A stretch of DNA of 64,000 bases, from contig NZ_UGNX01000001.1 in assembly GCF_900452415.1 (NCBI RefSeq), forward strand, positions 682,001 through 746,000, written 5' to 3'. This document shows, one piece after another, positions 39,760-48,802 of the stretch. Below the pieces are notes generated by a model. It saw only the letters and a list, made by a program, of their open reading frames with translations. It was not told the origin of the DNA and did no database searches. Positions within the stretch are counted from its first letter, which is position 1, and each line of letters begins with the position of its first letter. This stretch comes from Legionella cincinnatiensis (GTDB lineage: Bacteria > Pseudomonadota > Gammaproteobacteria > Legionellales > Legionellaceae). A program made the position numbers and the translations under genes.

Positions 39760-40542
39760 TTACTCCATGAACCAGCCATGACTTACTACAAGTGATTGTC
39801 CTGTCAGGGCATTAGATTCAAAAGAAGCAAAAAATAAAGCAGTTTGTGCCACGTCATCAGTAGTAGTGAATACGCCATCGACAGTATCTTTCAGCATGAC
39901 ATTTTTAATGACTTCTTCTTCAGTAATTCCTAATTCTTTCGCTTGCTCTGGAATTTGTTTGTCTACAAGTGGTGTTCGAACAAAACCAGGACAAATGACG
40001 TTTGCTCTTACATTATGGGCTGCTCCTTCTTTAGCAACAACTTGACATAAACCAAGTAAGCCATGTTTTGCAGTCACATAAGGTGCTTTAAGCTTAGACG
40101 CTTCTTTGGAATGTACTGAACCCATATAAATGATACTGCCTCCTTTACCAGAAGCATACATGTGCTTTAATGCTGCACGAGTTGTTAAGAACGCACCGTC
40201 TAAATGTATAGAGATTAATTTTTTCCAGTCTGAAAAAGCTAATTGATCTACAGGGCTAATAATTTGAATTCCGGCATTGCTGACCATAACATCCACACCA
40301 CCAAAATTTTCAGCTACAGCGTCTACGCCTTGATTGACTTCGTTCTCATCGGTGACGTTCATGGCAACTGCCATTGCTTCTCCACCTTTAGATTTTATTT
40401 CCTCAGCAGTGATATTGGCTTGAGATAAATTCAGATCAGCAATTGCAACTTTTGCTCCTTCTTTTGCATAAACTAAGGCTATTTCTTTACCAATTCCACT
40501 GGCGGCTCCAGTAATTATAGCTACTTTGTTTTTTAAGCGCAT
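39760..40542 (-). CDS. bdhA: 3-hydroxybutyrate dehydrogenase (short-chain dehydrogenase)
   Basis: 260 residues. NAD site [23 protein letters not shown] motif [14 protein letters not shown] and catalytic Ser with YVTAKHG. The C-terminal [20 protein letters not shown] and [10 protein letters not shown] are typical of BdhA, which interconverts 3-hydroxybutyrate and acetoacetate. Legionella stores polyhydroxybutyrate, so it probably serves PHB mobilisation. AAGGATTGTTATC precedes ATG. Confidence 0.93.
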   Translation of the reverse strand: MRLKNKVAIITGAASGIGKEIALVYAKEGAKVAIADLNLSQANITAEEIKSKGGEAMAVAMNVTDENEVNQGVDAVAENFGGVDVMVSNAGIQIISPVDQLAFSDWKKLISIHLDGAFLTTRAALKHMYASGKGGSIIYMGSVHSKEASKLKAPYVTAKHGLLGLCQVVAKEGAAHNVRANVICPGFVRTPLVDKQIPEQAKELGITEEEVIKNVMLKDTVDGVFTTTDDVAQTALFFASFESNALTGQSLVVSHGWFME

Positions 40543-40722
40543 GATAACAATCCTTGTATTATTTTTGAGTTAATGGGTAATCATATAATTGAACTAAATT
40601 TTTTAAAAGTATAGCAATGGAAGTAAAATATTGCTTATTCTTCACCAAGAATTTTTAACAATCCATTTGTCCCAAGCTCTATGCTCGGAAGCCAAATAAT
40701 GTGAATCTATTTGTAGGACTCA

Positions 40723-40740
40723 AGGGTCAACAGCCCCTAA
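40723..40740 (-). repeat. Isolated copy of a dispersed TTGAC-containing motif
   Basis: Read on the minus strand, TTAGGGGCTGTTGACCCT resembles the left end of the element at 43741 (TTAGAGGCTGTTGACTCT), with only two differences. No partner end is visible nearby, so it is a solitary end in the 294-base gap between bdhA and a lipoprotein gene. Confidence 0.45.
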
Positions 40741-40836
40741 TCGTCCATAGATGCGTTACATGGATTAATACACAAAACCCAATGGGTTTAAAAACTTTAA
40801 CCTCTTTAATTATAGAGGTTAAAGTTATTTTTTATA

Positions 40837-41103
40837 TTAGTAATAATAATAATTGTAACCAGGACGATAGTAACGATGACGGTAGTAATATTGACGGTCT
40901 TGTTGCTGACCAATAGCATTACCTACGAGGGCTCCGGCTCCTGCACCTATTACTGTACCTACTGCACTTCCACCGGTAGCTGCATAACCTATACCCGCTC
41001 CAGCTGCTCCACCAACACCGGTTCCTATTTCTGTATTAGTACAACCACCGAGCATAAAAACTGATAAACTGAGAAAAAATAATGGAGCAATAATTTTTTT
41101 CAT
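40837..41103 (-). CDS. Glycine-zipper lipoprotein
   Basis: 88 residues from ATG 41103 (GGGAG upstream). The lipoprotein signal ends in lipobox MLGGC. A glycine zipper follows (GTGVGGAAGAGIGYAATGG and GAGAGALVGNAIGQQ), then a Tyr/Arg-rich tail ending YNYYYY. This is the OsmB/SlyB-type outer-membrane lipoprotein class, often stress-induced; the exact role is unknown. Confidence 0.85.
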   Translation of the reverse strand: MKKIIAPLFFLSLSVFMLGGCTNTEIGTGVGGAAGAGIGYAATGGSAVGTVIGAGAGALVGNAIGQQQDRQYYYRHRYYRPGYNYYYY

Positions 41104-41334
41104 AGTGAACTCCCTTTTATGATTTAAGAATTTCTGCATTTATAAATTGATTTTTATTTGCAAGAAGATTCTAATTTCTTTATCTCCATTATGATTTTAG
41201 TACAAAAATAATTTTATTTGATAAATATTTATACAAATTTTGTATTTGTTGTAGGCATTTAAAAGACAAATTTTACTCTGACCCTCATTTTCCAGTAGTA
41301 TTAGCACTATCGATTATAAAAAATAGAGGAAAAT

Positions 41335-42207
41335 ATGTTTAAAGGAAGCATAGTTGCTTTATTAACCCCCATGCTCAATGATCAAGTAGATGTTTCGCGT
41401 CTGCGTGAGCTTGTCGAATATCATATTGAAATGGGTACTCATGGTTTGGTTGCGGCAGGTTCTACAGGCGAATCAGGTACTTTATCTCACGAAGAAAAGA
41501 TTCTTGTGATTAAAACCGTTGTTGATCAAGCTAAAGAGCGAATTCCTGTAATTGCTGGAACGGGTATGAATGCCACTCGCGATTGTATTACCCTAACTCA
41601 AGAAGCGATGGAATGTGGGGCCCATGCTGCATTAATTATGACTCCTGCATATATTAGACCAACTCAAGAGGGTTTATATCAACATTATTGCCAAATAGCT
41701 CAAGCGGTTGCCATGCCTATCATTCTTTATAATGTTCCAACTCGGACCGCTTGTGATATGTTACCTGAAACTGTAGCAAGACTTGCAAAAATTTCTAATA
41801 TTGTGGGAATAAAGGACGCTACAGGTCAAATGACGCGTTTACAACAAATTTTGCGTCTTTCTGAAGGAAGTATTGATGTATTTAGTGGTGATGATTTTAC
41901 CGCCGCATCTTGGATGCTAGCTGGGGCTAAAGGAAATATTTCCGCAGCAGCTAATATAGTTGCTAAATTAATGGCAAAATTATGTGATTTAGCTTTAGAT
42001 GGGGATCATGCGGCATGTTTGCGTCTCAATGAGCAATTAATGCCTTTATATGAATTATTGTTTATTGAAACAAATCCTATTGCTATAAAATGGGCAGCAA
42101 ACAAAATGGGTTTAATGGAAAATGAATTAAGAATGCCATTGACCTCTTTATCAAAAGAGCACCATGAGCCTTTAGAAAAAATATTGAAGAATTTGGAGTT
42201 GATCTAA
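41335..42207 (+). CDS. dapA: 4-hydroxy-tetrahydrodipicolinate synthase
   Basis: 290 residues. Condenses pyruvate with aspartate semialdehyde, the first step to diaminopimelate and lysine. Signature [14 protein letters not shown], the tyrosine in [14 protein letters not shown], and the Schiff-base lysine in [22 protein letters not shown] precedes ATG. The next gene starts at the base after its stop, giving the classical dapA-bamC order. Confidence 0.97.
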   Translation: MFKGSIVALLTPMLNDQVDVSRLRELVEYHIEMGTHGLVAAGSTGESGTLSHEEKILVIKTVVDQAKERIPVIAGTGMNATRDCITLTQEAMECGAHAALIMTPAYIRPTQEGLYQHYCQIAQAVAMPIILYNVPTRTACDMLPETVARLAKISNIVGIKDATGQMTRLQQILRLSEGSIDVFSGDDFTAASWMLAGAKGNISAAANIVAKLMAKLCDLALDGDHAACLRLNEQLMPLYELLFIETNPIAIKWAANKMGLMENELRMPLTSLSKEHHEPLEKILKNLELI

Positions 42208-42423
42208 GTGAAAAAATTGAGTTTTATTCTCGTTTGCATTGCTCTAATTTGTTCTGGATGCAGTCGTTATGCAAGTAATGGGGAACGTCTTTACTTAAAT
42301 AGTCGTAATGGTCCAGTTTTGGAAGTCCCACCTCCATTATCGAGGGCAAATATCAGTAATTTTTACGATTTGCCACAACAAAACCAAGATGCACGTGTAA
42401 GTATTGCTCCACCTGTATCATAG
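42208..42423 (+). CDS. Short BamC-like lipoprotein
   Basis: 71 residues from GTG 42208, directly after the dapA stop, with GGAG inside dapA. Lipoprotein signal MKKLSFILVCIALICSGC. The mature segment SRYASNGERLYLNSRNGPVL, then EVPPPLSRANISNFYDLP, resembles only the N-terminal unstructured part of BamC, the part that binds BamD in E. coli. Both helix-grip domains of BamC (about 340 residues) are missing. Position after dapA is where bamC (nlpB) sits in related bacteria. The identification is an inference. Confidence 0.6.
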   Translation: MKKLSFILVCIALICSGCSRYASNGERLYLNSRNGPVLEVPPPLSRANISNFYDLPQQNQDARVSIAPPVS

Positions 42424-42433
42424 AGGGTTTATT

Positions 42434-43726
42434 ATGACACCATCGGAATCAGCTGAATTACTTATTGTTCAGGACTTATCGCAGCGTATTGTCGATGCGC
42501 AACGCAAGATCAGGATTCTTGATAGTATCAAATGGGATGACTCTATAAAAAAAGAGTTTTTTAAACATAAAGGTAAAAAACTCCCGCCTGTTGATAAAGA
42601 ATATTATGAGAAAAAGCCTCTGCCATTTAATGTGTTTGAAAAGCAAGAGGAGTTTCGGAATATTTTACGTGATGCTCAGAATCAATTAGGACAATATTCT
42701 ACTCTAACTCGTTTAATTCGACGCCAATGCGAAGAATACATTAGAGCAACACAAATGCTCGCTGCACGAGGTACGTCTGCATTTTCTGAAATAGCAACAG
42801 AACTGTATGGTAGTCCAAATGATGTATTTTATGCTGGGGGACCACGTATGTCAGAGATGGGTACATTGCTCTTTGATGTATTAACAGGCCTTAGTGTTCA
42901 ATTGCAATCAGAAGCAGATGTAAAGCATTATACGCCGCAACAAGCACAAGAAATTTTACAAACTCGATTAGGAACTTTTTTTGACAAACACCCAGGTAAA
43001 GTCACTGTTATGGTAAGTGATGATATGATTGCAGATGCTTCCGCAGGTGCTGACAGTATTAAACTGAGCCAACAAGCCATGTTTAGTGATCGAGATCTTC
43101 GTTATTTAGAGGTGCATGAAGGATGGGTTCATGTAGGTACAACCTTGAATGGTTTGATGCAACCTAATTGTTTTTTTCTTTCTAAAGGCTCACCATCAAG
43201 TAGTGTTATCCAGGAAGGCTTAGCAGTGATCACGGAAATTGTTACCTTTTCTTCATATCCGAGTCGTATGCTAAAAATTACTAATAGAGTAATTGCATTA
43301 GATATGGTCACGCAAGGAGCAGATTTCCTTGATATTTATAATTATTTTTTAGGATGCGGTTTGAGTGAGGAAGACAGTTACAATCAAACAGTACGCGTTT
43401 TCAGAGGCAGTATCCCGACAGGTGGTCCTTTTACAAAAGATCTTTCTTATGCCAAAGGTTTTGTGTTAATTTACAATTACATTCGTTTTGCGATAAGCAA
43501 AAAACATGTTGAGTCGATTCCATTATTATTTACAGGTAAATTAGTTTTGGATGATTTGCCTTTGCTCACTGAATTAAAAGAGCGTCAGATATTGACAAAT
43601 CCTGTTTATCTGCCACCTCCATTCCAAGATTTGGCTGCATTAAGTGCCTGGATGAGTTTTTCCTTGTACTTAAATCAGTTTGATTTGAATGAGATCCAAA
43701 AGAATTTTCGATTTTTGTTGGTTTAA
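42434..43726 (+). CDS. DUF1704 / QEGLA-motif metalloprotease-like protein
   Basis: 430 residues from ATG 42434 (GAGGG upstream; frame opens at 42404). HEGWVH (HExxxH) followed 40 residues later by QEGLAVITEI is the gluzincin-like zinc site of the DUF1704 family, historically called 'flavohemoglobin expression-modulating QEGLA motif protein'. Eukaryotic members (MATCAP) are tubulin tyrosine carboxypeptidases. The bacterial function is unsettled. It is cytoplasmic, without signal peptide, and 10 bases behind the BamC-like gene, so probably in the dapA operon. Confidence 0.87.
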   Translation: MTPSESAELLIVQDLSQRIVDAQRKIRILDSIKWDDSIKKEFFKHKGKKLPPVDKEYYEKKPLPFNVFEKQEEFRNILRDAQNQLGQYSTLTRLIRRQCEEYIRATQMLAARGTSAFSEIATELYGSPNDVFYAGGPRMSEMGTLLFDVLTGLSVQLQSEADVKHYTPQQAQEILQTRLGTFFDKHPGKVTVMVSDDMIADASAGADSIKLSQQAMFSDRDLRYLEVHEGWVHVGTTLNGLMQPNCFFLSKGSPSSSVIQEGLAVITEIVTFSSYPSRMLKITNRVIALDMVTQGADFLDIYNYFLGCGLSEEDSYNQTVRVFRGSIPTGGPFTKDLSYAKGFVLIYNYIRFAISKKHVESIPLLFTGKLVLDDLPLLTELKERQILTNPVYLPPPFQDLAALSAWMSFSLYLNQFDLNEIQKNFRFLLV

Positions 43727-43740
43727 CTTTGATAAAAGAT

Positions 43741-43896
43741 TAGAGGCTGTTGACTCTGGGTTTTCATTACCTCCGTGACGCATTTTATGCGCGCCCCAAC
43801 TTTGCAAGAACCTAATATTGGTTCATACATACCGCTTGGCTCCCGCGTATAAAACGCGAGATGTAGGGGAGCAGAATGAATTGTCAACAAACTCTA
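43741..43896. repeat. Intergenic element with imperfect terminal inverted repeats
   Basis: The left end TAGAGGCTGTTGACTCTGGG (then TTTTCATT) and the reverse complement of the right end, TAGAGTTTGTTGACAATTCA (then TTC), share TAGAG and TGTTGAC. Inside are CGCATTTTATGCG and CGCGTATAAAACGCG palindromes. It has no coding potential. Related single ends are at 23978-23996 and 40723-40740. This looks like a second small non-autonomous repeat family. Confidence 0.5.
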
Positions 43897-43997
43897 GGTT
43901 TGAGTGGAAATACATGGTGATGTTATTTTTTAGAAAGAGATCATTTTTAAGTGTTCTCGAGTTCAATTTATAAGCTTATTCTTATAAAACCATGTTG

Positions 43998-44222
43998 CTA
44001 TTTGTGGCCAAACTTTGTTGTATGCGTTTCATCATCATTCGACTTTCTTTCTTTCAATAATTCTTCTTGCAGCTGTTTTTCAATGCAGTCATCATCAAAC
44101 AAAGGTTCTTTTTTCTCATATTCTTTAACCTTTTCCTTTATTTTTTCATTTTCAAAAAATTTTTTTGATTTCGATTCGTGGTGATTATTTGAATTATCAG
44201 GTTTTCTTGATTTATATGACAT
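43998..44222 (-). CDS. Small, highly charged hypothetical protein
   Basis: 74 residues, with AGAGGAAAATCAA before ATG 44222. Almost entirely Lys, Glu, Asp, Asn and Ser (KFFENEKIKEKVKEYEKKEP), so probably disordered or coiled. It lies 32 bases from the 3' end of the zeta-toxin-like gene on the same strand and may be its downstream partner. No function is recognised. Confidence 0.55.
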   Translation of the reverse strand: MSYKSRKPDNSNNHHESKSKKFFENEKIKEKVKEYEKKEPLFDDDCIEKQLQEELLKERKSNDDETHTTKFGHK

Positions 44223-44253
44223 TTGATTTTCCTCTACTCAGCGTAAATATCGT

Positions 44254-45801
44254 TTAATAGTCCAGTTTCTGATCATTGCTATCATTCACATCATATCCTG
44301 ATTTAGATAATAGTTCATTGGAGCTCATGGATAAACTTCTTTTTATCGATCGAGAGAAAAATTGCTCTCTATTAAGGATTGGCTCTATAAGTCTTTTACC
44401 ACGAAATTCCGCTAATTTTTCCGAATCATAAATTTCTGCTTTTTTCTCTTTCATATCTATCCATGCAACATAAACAGGAGTGGTACCATGTGGCACGTTA
44501 GTATCATAAATAGATATTTGAATGTTTTTATTCCCAATTAATTCTTGATTGGAAAGCATTTCATACGTTGATAAAGTTACATTGCGATGTGAGTTGATTA
44601 AATAAGAGGTTTGTACGTATCGACCGGTACTTTCCCCTCGTTGTTGGGCTCTTTTTACTGAGCTTTCAGGATCCACCGTAACAATTGAAATTTCAAGTTT
44701 ACCATTATCTTGTGTTCCTAATTGAATTCTATCATTTGCTGGAGCTACTCCATCAATCAACATATGAGGCGCACTACATTGATTGACCTTTTGGCGCATT
44801 TTTTCGTAGCCCATAAGTGTAATATAAGATGCTTCATCATTGTTTAAAGATACATGCAGCTCATTATTCGTTCCCAATTGTTCCTGGCGTCCTTGGCATA
44901 CTAATATTCGATGTGTGTCCGTATTAATTTTTACCATATCTCGTTCATCGATACCCTTTGTTGTTTTGGCCTCATGAAGCACTTTAGCGAGAATGGTGCC
45001 TTTTCCTGATGCAGGAGCTCCAGCTAACATAAGTGTTAATCGCTCCGCTCCTTGATGTAGTGATAATTTTTGCAGTGGCGCTTCTGCGATAATTGTTCCC
45101 TTTGCATCATGGATGGGAAAAAGAGTTTCTTCTGCAACAACCTGATTAATTAGTTCTTTAATTTGAGGCGTTATATTCGACTGAAGGCATTTTTTCATCT
45201 CTTCATTGTAAACCATATCTTCTATGGTCATTTTTACTAACAAAGGAAAAGCTTCTTCTTGATTAATATTGTGTTTCAGTAAAAATTTATTTGATACTTG
45301 GTATAGTCCACTTTCAAAGGCTGCTTTTATTCTCTCGTAAACCTCTTTGTATTTAGCCAAAGAAGGATCGAGTTCTTCTTTTGCATGGATTGCAGCAAAG
45401 GCTTTTAGTGCAGTAATTTGTGCTGTTTCTTGAATTGCGTGCTCAAAATCGTTAAAGTCGATTTTAGAAACTTTGCCATAAATATGGTCTACATATTTAT
45501 ATAAATCAAGTTCTTCACCACATTGAACTTCTGTTTCAATAGTTGCAATGGTATCGAAGTATACGATACGTTCAATTGGATAGGTAATAAGGCTTTGGAC
45601 CGTGGGGTATTTAGGTTTTTCTGTCTTAGAATATACGGCATTACACGCCATTATTTCAGCAATATCCAGCTTTGGGCGTTGACAGCTTTGCAAATTTGTA
45701 TGGGTATATATGGGTTCTATGCCAGATTTGATCATTTCTAAAACTTGAGTTGCTGGAACATTTTCGATGTATTTAATTGTTTCATCAATTTTATTAAGCA
45801 T
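44254..45801 (-). CDS. Zeta-toxin-like P-loop kinase, candidate Dot/Icm effector
   Basis: 515 residues. A helical N-terminal part of about 250 residues precedes a zeta-toxin/AAA-type kinase domain: Walker A LMLAGAPASGKGT (near 260), KINTDTHRI, HMLIDGVAP, and VDPESSVKRAQQRGESTGR, an Arg-rich lid. Zeta toxins phosphorylate UDP-GlcNAc; Legionella species carry larger proteins of this type that are Dot/Icm effectors. No epsilon antitoxin gene is adjacent, which fits an exported protein rather than a plasmid toxin. The tail is hydrophilic (KSGYDVNDSNDQKLDY). Confidence 0.72.
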   Translation of the reverse strand: MLNKIDETIKYIENVPATQVLEMIKSGIEPIYTHTNLQSCQRPKLDIAEIMACNAVYSKTEKPKYPTVQSLITYPIERIVYFDTIATIETEVQCGEELDLYKYVDHIYGKVSKIDFNDFEHAIQETAQITALKAFAAIHAKEELDPSLAKYKEVYERIKAAFESGLYQVSNKFLLKHNINQEEAFPLLVKMTIEDMVYNEEMKKCLQSNITPQIKELINQVVAEETLFPIHDAKGTIIAEAPLQKLSLHQGAERLTLMLAGAPASGKGTILAKVLHEAKTTKGIDERDMVKINTDTHRILVCQGRQEQLGTNNELHVSLNNDEASYITLMGYEKMRQKVNQCSAPHMLIDGVAPANDRIQLGTQDNGKLEISIVTVDPESSVKRAQQRGESTGRYVQTSYLINSHRNVTLSTYEMLSNQELIGNKNIQISIYDTNVPHGTTPVYVAWIDMKEKKAEIYDSEKLAEFRGKRLIEPILNREQFFSRSIKRSLSMSSNELLSKSGYDVNDSNDQKLDY

Positions 45802-45924
45802 AGTTCATAACCTATTTAGTCAAAATATTAGTTAAAAAAATTTATTAAAATAATAAAAAACTCATATACTCATGCTAAATGAGCAATACAGTTGTGTATG
45901 TTAGGGCGATAATTTTCATTGTCT

Positions 45925-45985
45925 TTAAGTTAACGTCAGTTATGGATAACGATCCGATCACTTATCCATAACTCATGTAAGTTAA
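45925..45985. repeat. Minimal copy of the dispersed repeat: two end sequences back to back
   Basis: AACGTCAGTTATGGATAA (45932-45949) and TTATCCATAACTCATGTAAG (45962-45981) are the two terminal inverted repeats of the family, separated by only 12 bases. AGTTATGGATAA / TTATCCATAACT is perfect. The result is a 60-base near-palindrome in the gap upstream of the zeta-toxin-like gene. Confidence 0.75.
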
Positions 45986-46094
45986 TGAAGTCTTCATCTT
46001 TATGCAGGTGACACTCATTCTACCAATGGATCACTTGTACATGAATCACAACTCCATACCTTACTGACTGAAGTATGCGGAGGATTCAGTTGTA

Positions 46095-46595
46095 TTATAT
46101 TTTACACGCTACTGCTTCTCTATACTCGTTGTTGACCTCTTTTTCTGGGAGACGGGCAAAAAACTGATGAATATTTTTATTATGATATAATTTAGGCTTA
46201 GCATGTTCTTTCATTGTTCTTGCTAATAGAGGATGCTCAGTAACTAGCTTTTGAGCCTGCTCTTTAATGTATGAATCATTAGATTTTTGAATCATTCCTA
46301 AATAATGAACAGCCTTTTTCACATCATTTACATCATTTGTTTGGGCCAATATTTGGCACATCACCAGCATTGCATTAGTACATCCCAAATTAGCTGATTG
46401 GCGCATAGTTTGTTTGTACTGAGAAGAATTTGGTGGATAGATGTGCGCTAAATGATATAATGCCATAGGGTTATCTTGAGCTAAGGCCAACATTTTAGGT
46501 AAATGCTGTACCACAGCTGCTTTTATGGCTGGATCATTTGGTGACTTATGTAGCTGGTTTACTAATGCAGCAAATTCATTACTTGATGTGGCCAT
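46095..46595 (-). CDS. Helical-repeat (Sel1/TPR-like) hypothetical protein
   Basis: 166 residues. MALYHLAHIYPPNSSQYKQT and QSANLGCTNAMLVMCQILAQ resemble the paired helices of Sel1/TPR repeats, but only two or three units are recognisable. There is no signal peptide. GGGGTAAGGAA precedes ATG. Isolated between effector-like and housekeeping genes; a scaffold or small effector role is possible but not shown. Confidence 0.6.
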   Translation of the reverse strand: MATSSNEFAALVNQLHKSPNDPAIKAAVVQHLPKMLALAQDNPMALYHLAHIYPPNSSQYKQTMRQSANLGCTNAMLVMCQILAQTNDVNDVKKAVHYLGMIQKSNDSYIKEQAQKLVTEHPLLARTMKEHAKPKLYHNKNIHQFFARLPEKEVNNEYREAVACKI

Positions 46596-46673
46596 TTCCT
46601 TACCCCCAACATTAACTACTCTTTTGTGTAGAATAAAAGATGAAGGTTAAGGTAAGATTAAGCCCAAGTTTCT

Positions 46674-47429
46674 TTACGATTTTTTTACGTTTTTAAATAT
46701 TGCCCATCCTAAATGAAACAACATATGCGCTAATATCGCTGTAATCAGCCCATATTGCCAGAATAAGTACCCAAAAAGTAAGGATTGATAAAGGCTAAGA
46801 ACAATAAAAGAATAGAGAAAACGTCTGCTTGAAATGCAACCAGCAGCTACATAGGCCGGAAGTTGTCCTAGAGCAAATATTAAGCCACTAATAAAAATTG
46901 CAATCCACGTGGTGAGGGTGGCATATTCCTTAGTAAAAAGTAAACTAAAAAATACAGTTAAATTCATAAGTCCCCAACGGGCGATAACTTCTTCTACAAC
47001 ACCTCCATAAAGGACACAACCATCAACGCCCAGCGTAAAACGAATTTTTTCTATAATTTCTAGACTTTTTTCGTCGATGATTCGTTTTATTATTCCATAA
47101 TACAGAATACAAAAAACAAGAAGTCCGAAAAATGCATACAAGAATGCGGGTAATAAAATAGGTAAAAGTACCCCTACTCCAGCGGTACCTTGTAAGAGCG
47201 CTTCAAGTTCAGGAGCACGTAAACCAGTAGTTGGAGATAAGACTGTCCCAGCGATACTCAAGATTAAGACCATGAATAGAGTTTGCAAAATGGCAAAACG
47301 ACTTATTCTTTTTTTTAATTCTTCAGAATTATCGGGTAATAAAAAATAAATTAAACGTTTTATAGCTATGGTTACTCCTGGAATAGATAAGCAGAATAAA
47401 ACGATAGTTAAGGGCCAATTGAGGATCAT
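46674..47429 (-). CDS. CPBP-type (CAAX-like) membrane protease with an altered second motif
   Basis: 251 residues with about seven hydrophobic helices. VVEEVIARWG is motif 1 (E-E-x3-R) of CPBP/Abi intramembrane proteases and AHMLFHLGW supplies the last His. Motif 2 is normally F-x3-H (FALGHLP-like), but here reads FALGQLP, so one presumed metal or catalytic His is Gln. It may be a reduced-activity or non-proteolytic member. The start overlaps the rsmB stop by four bases, so it is co-expressed with rsmB/fmt/def. Confidence 0.75.
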   Translation of the reverse strand: MILNWPLTIVLFCLSIPGVTIAIKRLIYFLLPDNSEELKKRISRFAILQTLFMVLILSIAGTVLSPTTGLRAPELEALLQGTAGVGVLLPILLPAFLYAFFGLLVFCILYYGIIKRIIDEKSLEIIEKIRFTLGVDGCVLYGGVVEEVIARWGLMNLTVFFSLLFTKEYATLTTWIAIFISGLIFALGQLPAYVAAGCISSRRFLYSFIVLSLYQSLLFGYLFWQYGLITAILAHMLFHLGWAIFKNVKKS

Positions 47430-48802
47430 TTTTCATCCTTAAGTAATACAGCGTAAAAGAAACCATCCATACCTTGTTCCCCAGGTAGAATTTGTTGACC
47501 GTATTCTGTCGTATGTCCCCAAGGCCAAGATTTTTTGATTAAGTTACAGTCAGGATTATTTTTTATAAAGTTAGCTATTTGTTGTTCGTTTTCGGCAATC
47601 ATTATGGAGCATGTAGCATAAACAAGTACCCCACCTTTTGCTAATAAAGGCCATAAAGCGTGAAGCATAGTATGCTGAATTTTTGTAATAGCGGTAATTT
47701 CTTCATCGTTGCGAAGTAATTTAATGTCTGAATGGCGTCGAATAACTCCAGTTGCCGAGCAAGGGGCATCTAATAAAATCCTATCGAAGAATCTTCCGTC
47801 CCACCATTGAGATGGGGCTAAAGCATCTCCTTGGAGCAAGGTAGCATGCAAATTGAGACGATTTAAGTTTTCTCGAACTCGGCCTAATCTTTTAGAATCA
47901 ATATCTACAGCAACACATTCTGCGAGATGAGGTTCTTTTTCTAAAATATGGCAGGTTTTCCCTCCTGGAGCACAACAGGCATCAAGTACACGAAGGCCGG
48001 GTTTTAAAGATAATAATGAAGCTGCTAATTGGGCTGCTCCATCTTGTACTGAAACTAAACCTTGAGCAAATCCGGGCAATTGATGTACATCAGACGGTGT
48101 TTCTAGAACAATTGCTTCGGGTGCAATAGGATGAGGAGCAGCGGCGATATCTGCTTGCTTTAAAAGATGTAAGTAATCCACTACCGATATTTTTCTCAGA
48201 TTGACTCTTAAAGTCATAGGAGGATGGGCTTCGTTTGCCTTGGTTATTGCTTGCCAGTCGTTGGGCCAATCCGTTTGCAAACGTTTTAATAACCATTGAG
48301 GATGGCCATAAAGAAATAAGGGATCCTTATTAAGTCGAGTGAGAATTTCATTCTGTTGGCGACAAAAATTACGTAATACGGCGTTTAGTAAGCCTTTTGC
48401 CCATCCCTTTTTTATTTTTTCAAGTAATGCTACGGTTTCTTTAACTACGGCATAATCAGGTAACTTCATATAGTGCAATTGATAGATTCCTATCAATAGA
48501 GCAACCCAGATTTCTATTTCTTTAGGTTTTTTCTGCATGAGGCAGTTTGCTATTGCTTGCAGACGAAAATAATGCCGGCAAAAGCCAAAACAAATTTCTT
48601 TAGTCATTGGCGAGACTTCAGCAGAAGATGGCATAAGCTGCGACAAAGACGTTTTTTCAACCAGTAAATGGGTTAGAATGTTTAGGGCATGTAATCGTTC
48701 ATTAGGCCTCTTTCGAGGCTCTATTGCGGTGGAGCATTGTTTTGAGTCTCTTCGCACTTTTTTCTCTGCGATGAACTGTGAAGGAGGCCTATTCTTGTTC
48801 AT
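47426..48802 (-). CDS. rsmB: 16S rRNA m5C967 methyltransferase
   Basis: 458 residues. An N-terminal NusB-like RNA-binding domain ([18 protein letters not shown]) precedes a SAM-dependent NOL1/NOP2/Sun domain: [48 protein letters not shown] and YATCSI with the two catalytic cysteines. ATG 48802 preferred over the in-frame TTG one codon earlier. It overlaps the end of fmt by 14 bases. Confidence 0.95.
   Translation of the reverse strand: MNKNRPPSQFIAEKKVRRDSKQCSTAIEPRKRPNERLHALNILTHLLVEKTSLSQLMPSSAEVSPMTKEICFGFCRHYFRLQAIANCLMQKKPKEIEIWVALLIGIYQLHYMKLPDYAVVKETVALLEKIKKGWAKGLLNAVLRNFCRQQNEILTRLNKDPLFLYGHPQWLLKRLQTDWPNDWQAITKANEAHPPMTLRVNLRKISVVDYLHLLKQADIAAAPHPIAPEAIVLETPSDVHQLPGFAQGLVSVQDGAAQLAASLLSLKPGLRVLDACCAPGGKTCHILEKEPHLAECVAVDIDSKRLGRVRENLNRLNLHATLLQGDALAPSQWWDGRFFDRILLDAPCSATGVIRRHSDIKLLRNDEEITAITKIQHTMLHALWPLLAKGGVLVYATCSIMIAENEQQIANFIKNNPDCNLIKKSWPWGHTTEYGQQILPGEQGMDGFFYAVLLKDEK

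Noticed and set aside
43951..44184. Plus-strand open frame, Phe/Ser-rich
   Set aside because: Antisense to the charged 74-residue protein, which has a good ribosome binding site; Lys/Glu codons give Phe/Ser on the other strand.
44254..45801. Plasmid-type epsilon/zeta toxin-antitoxin system
   Set aside because: No epsilon-like gene on either side and the protein is far larger than a plasmid zeta toxin, so an effector is the better reading.
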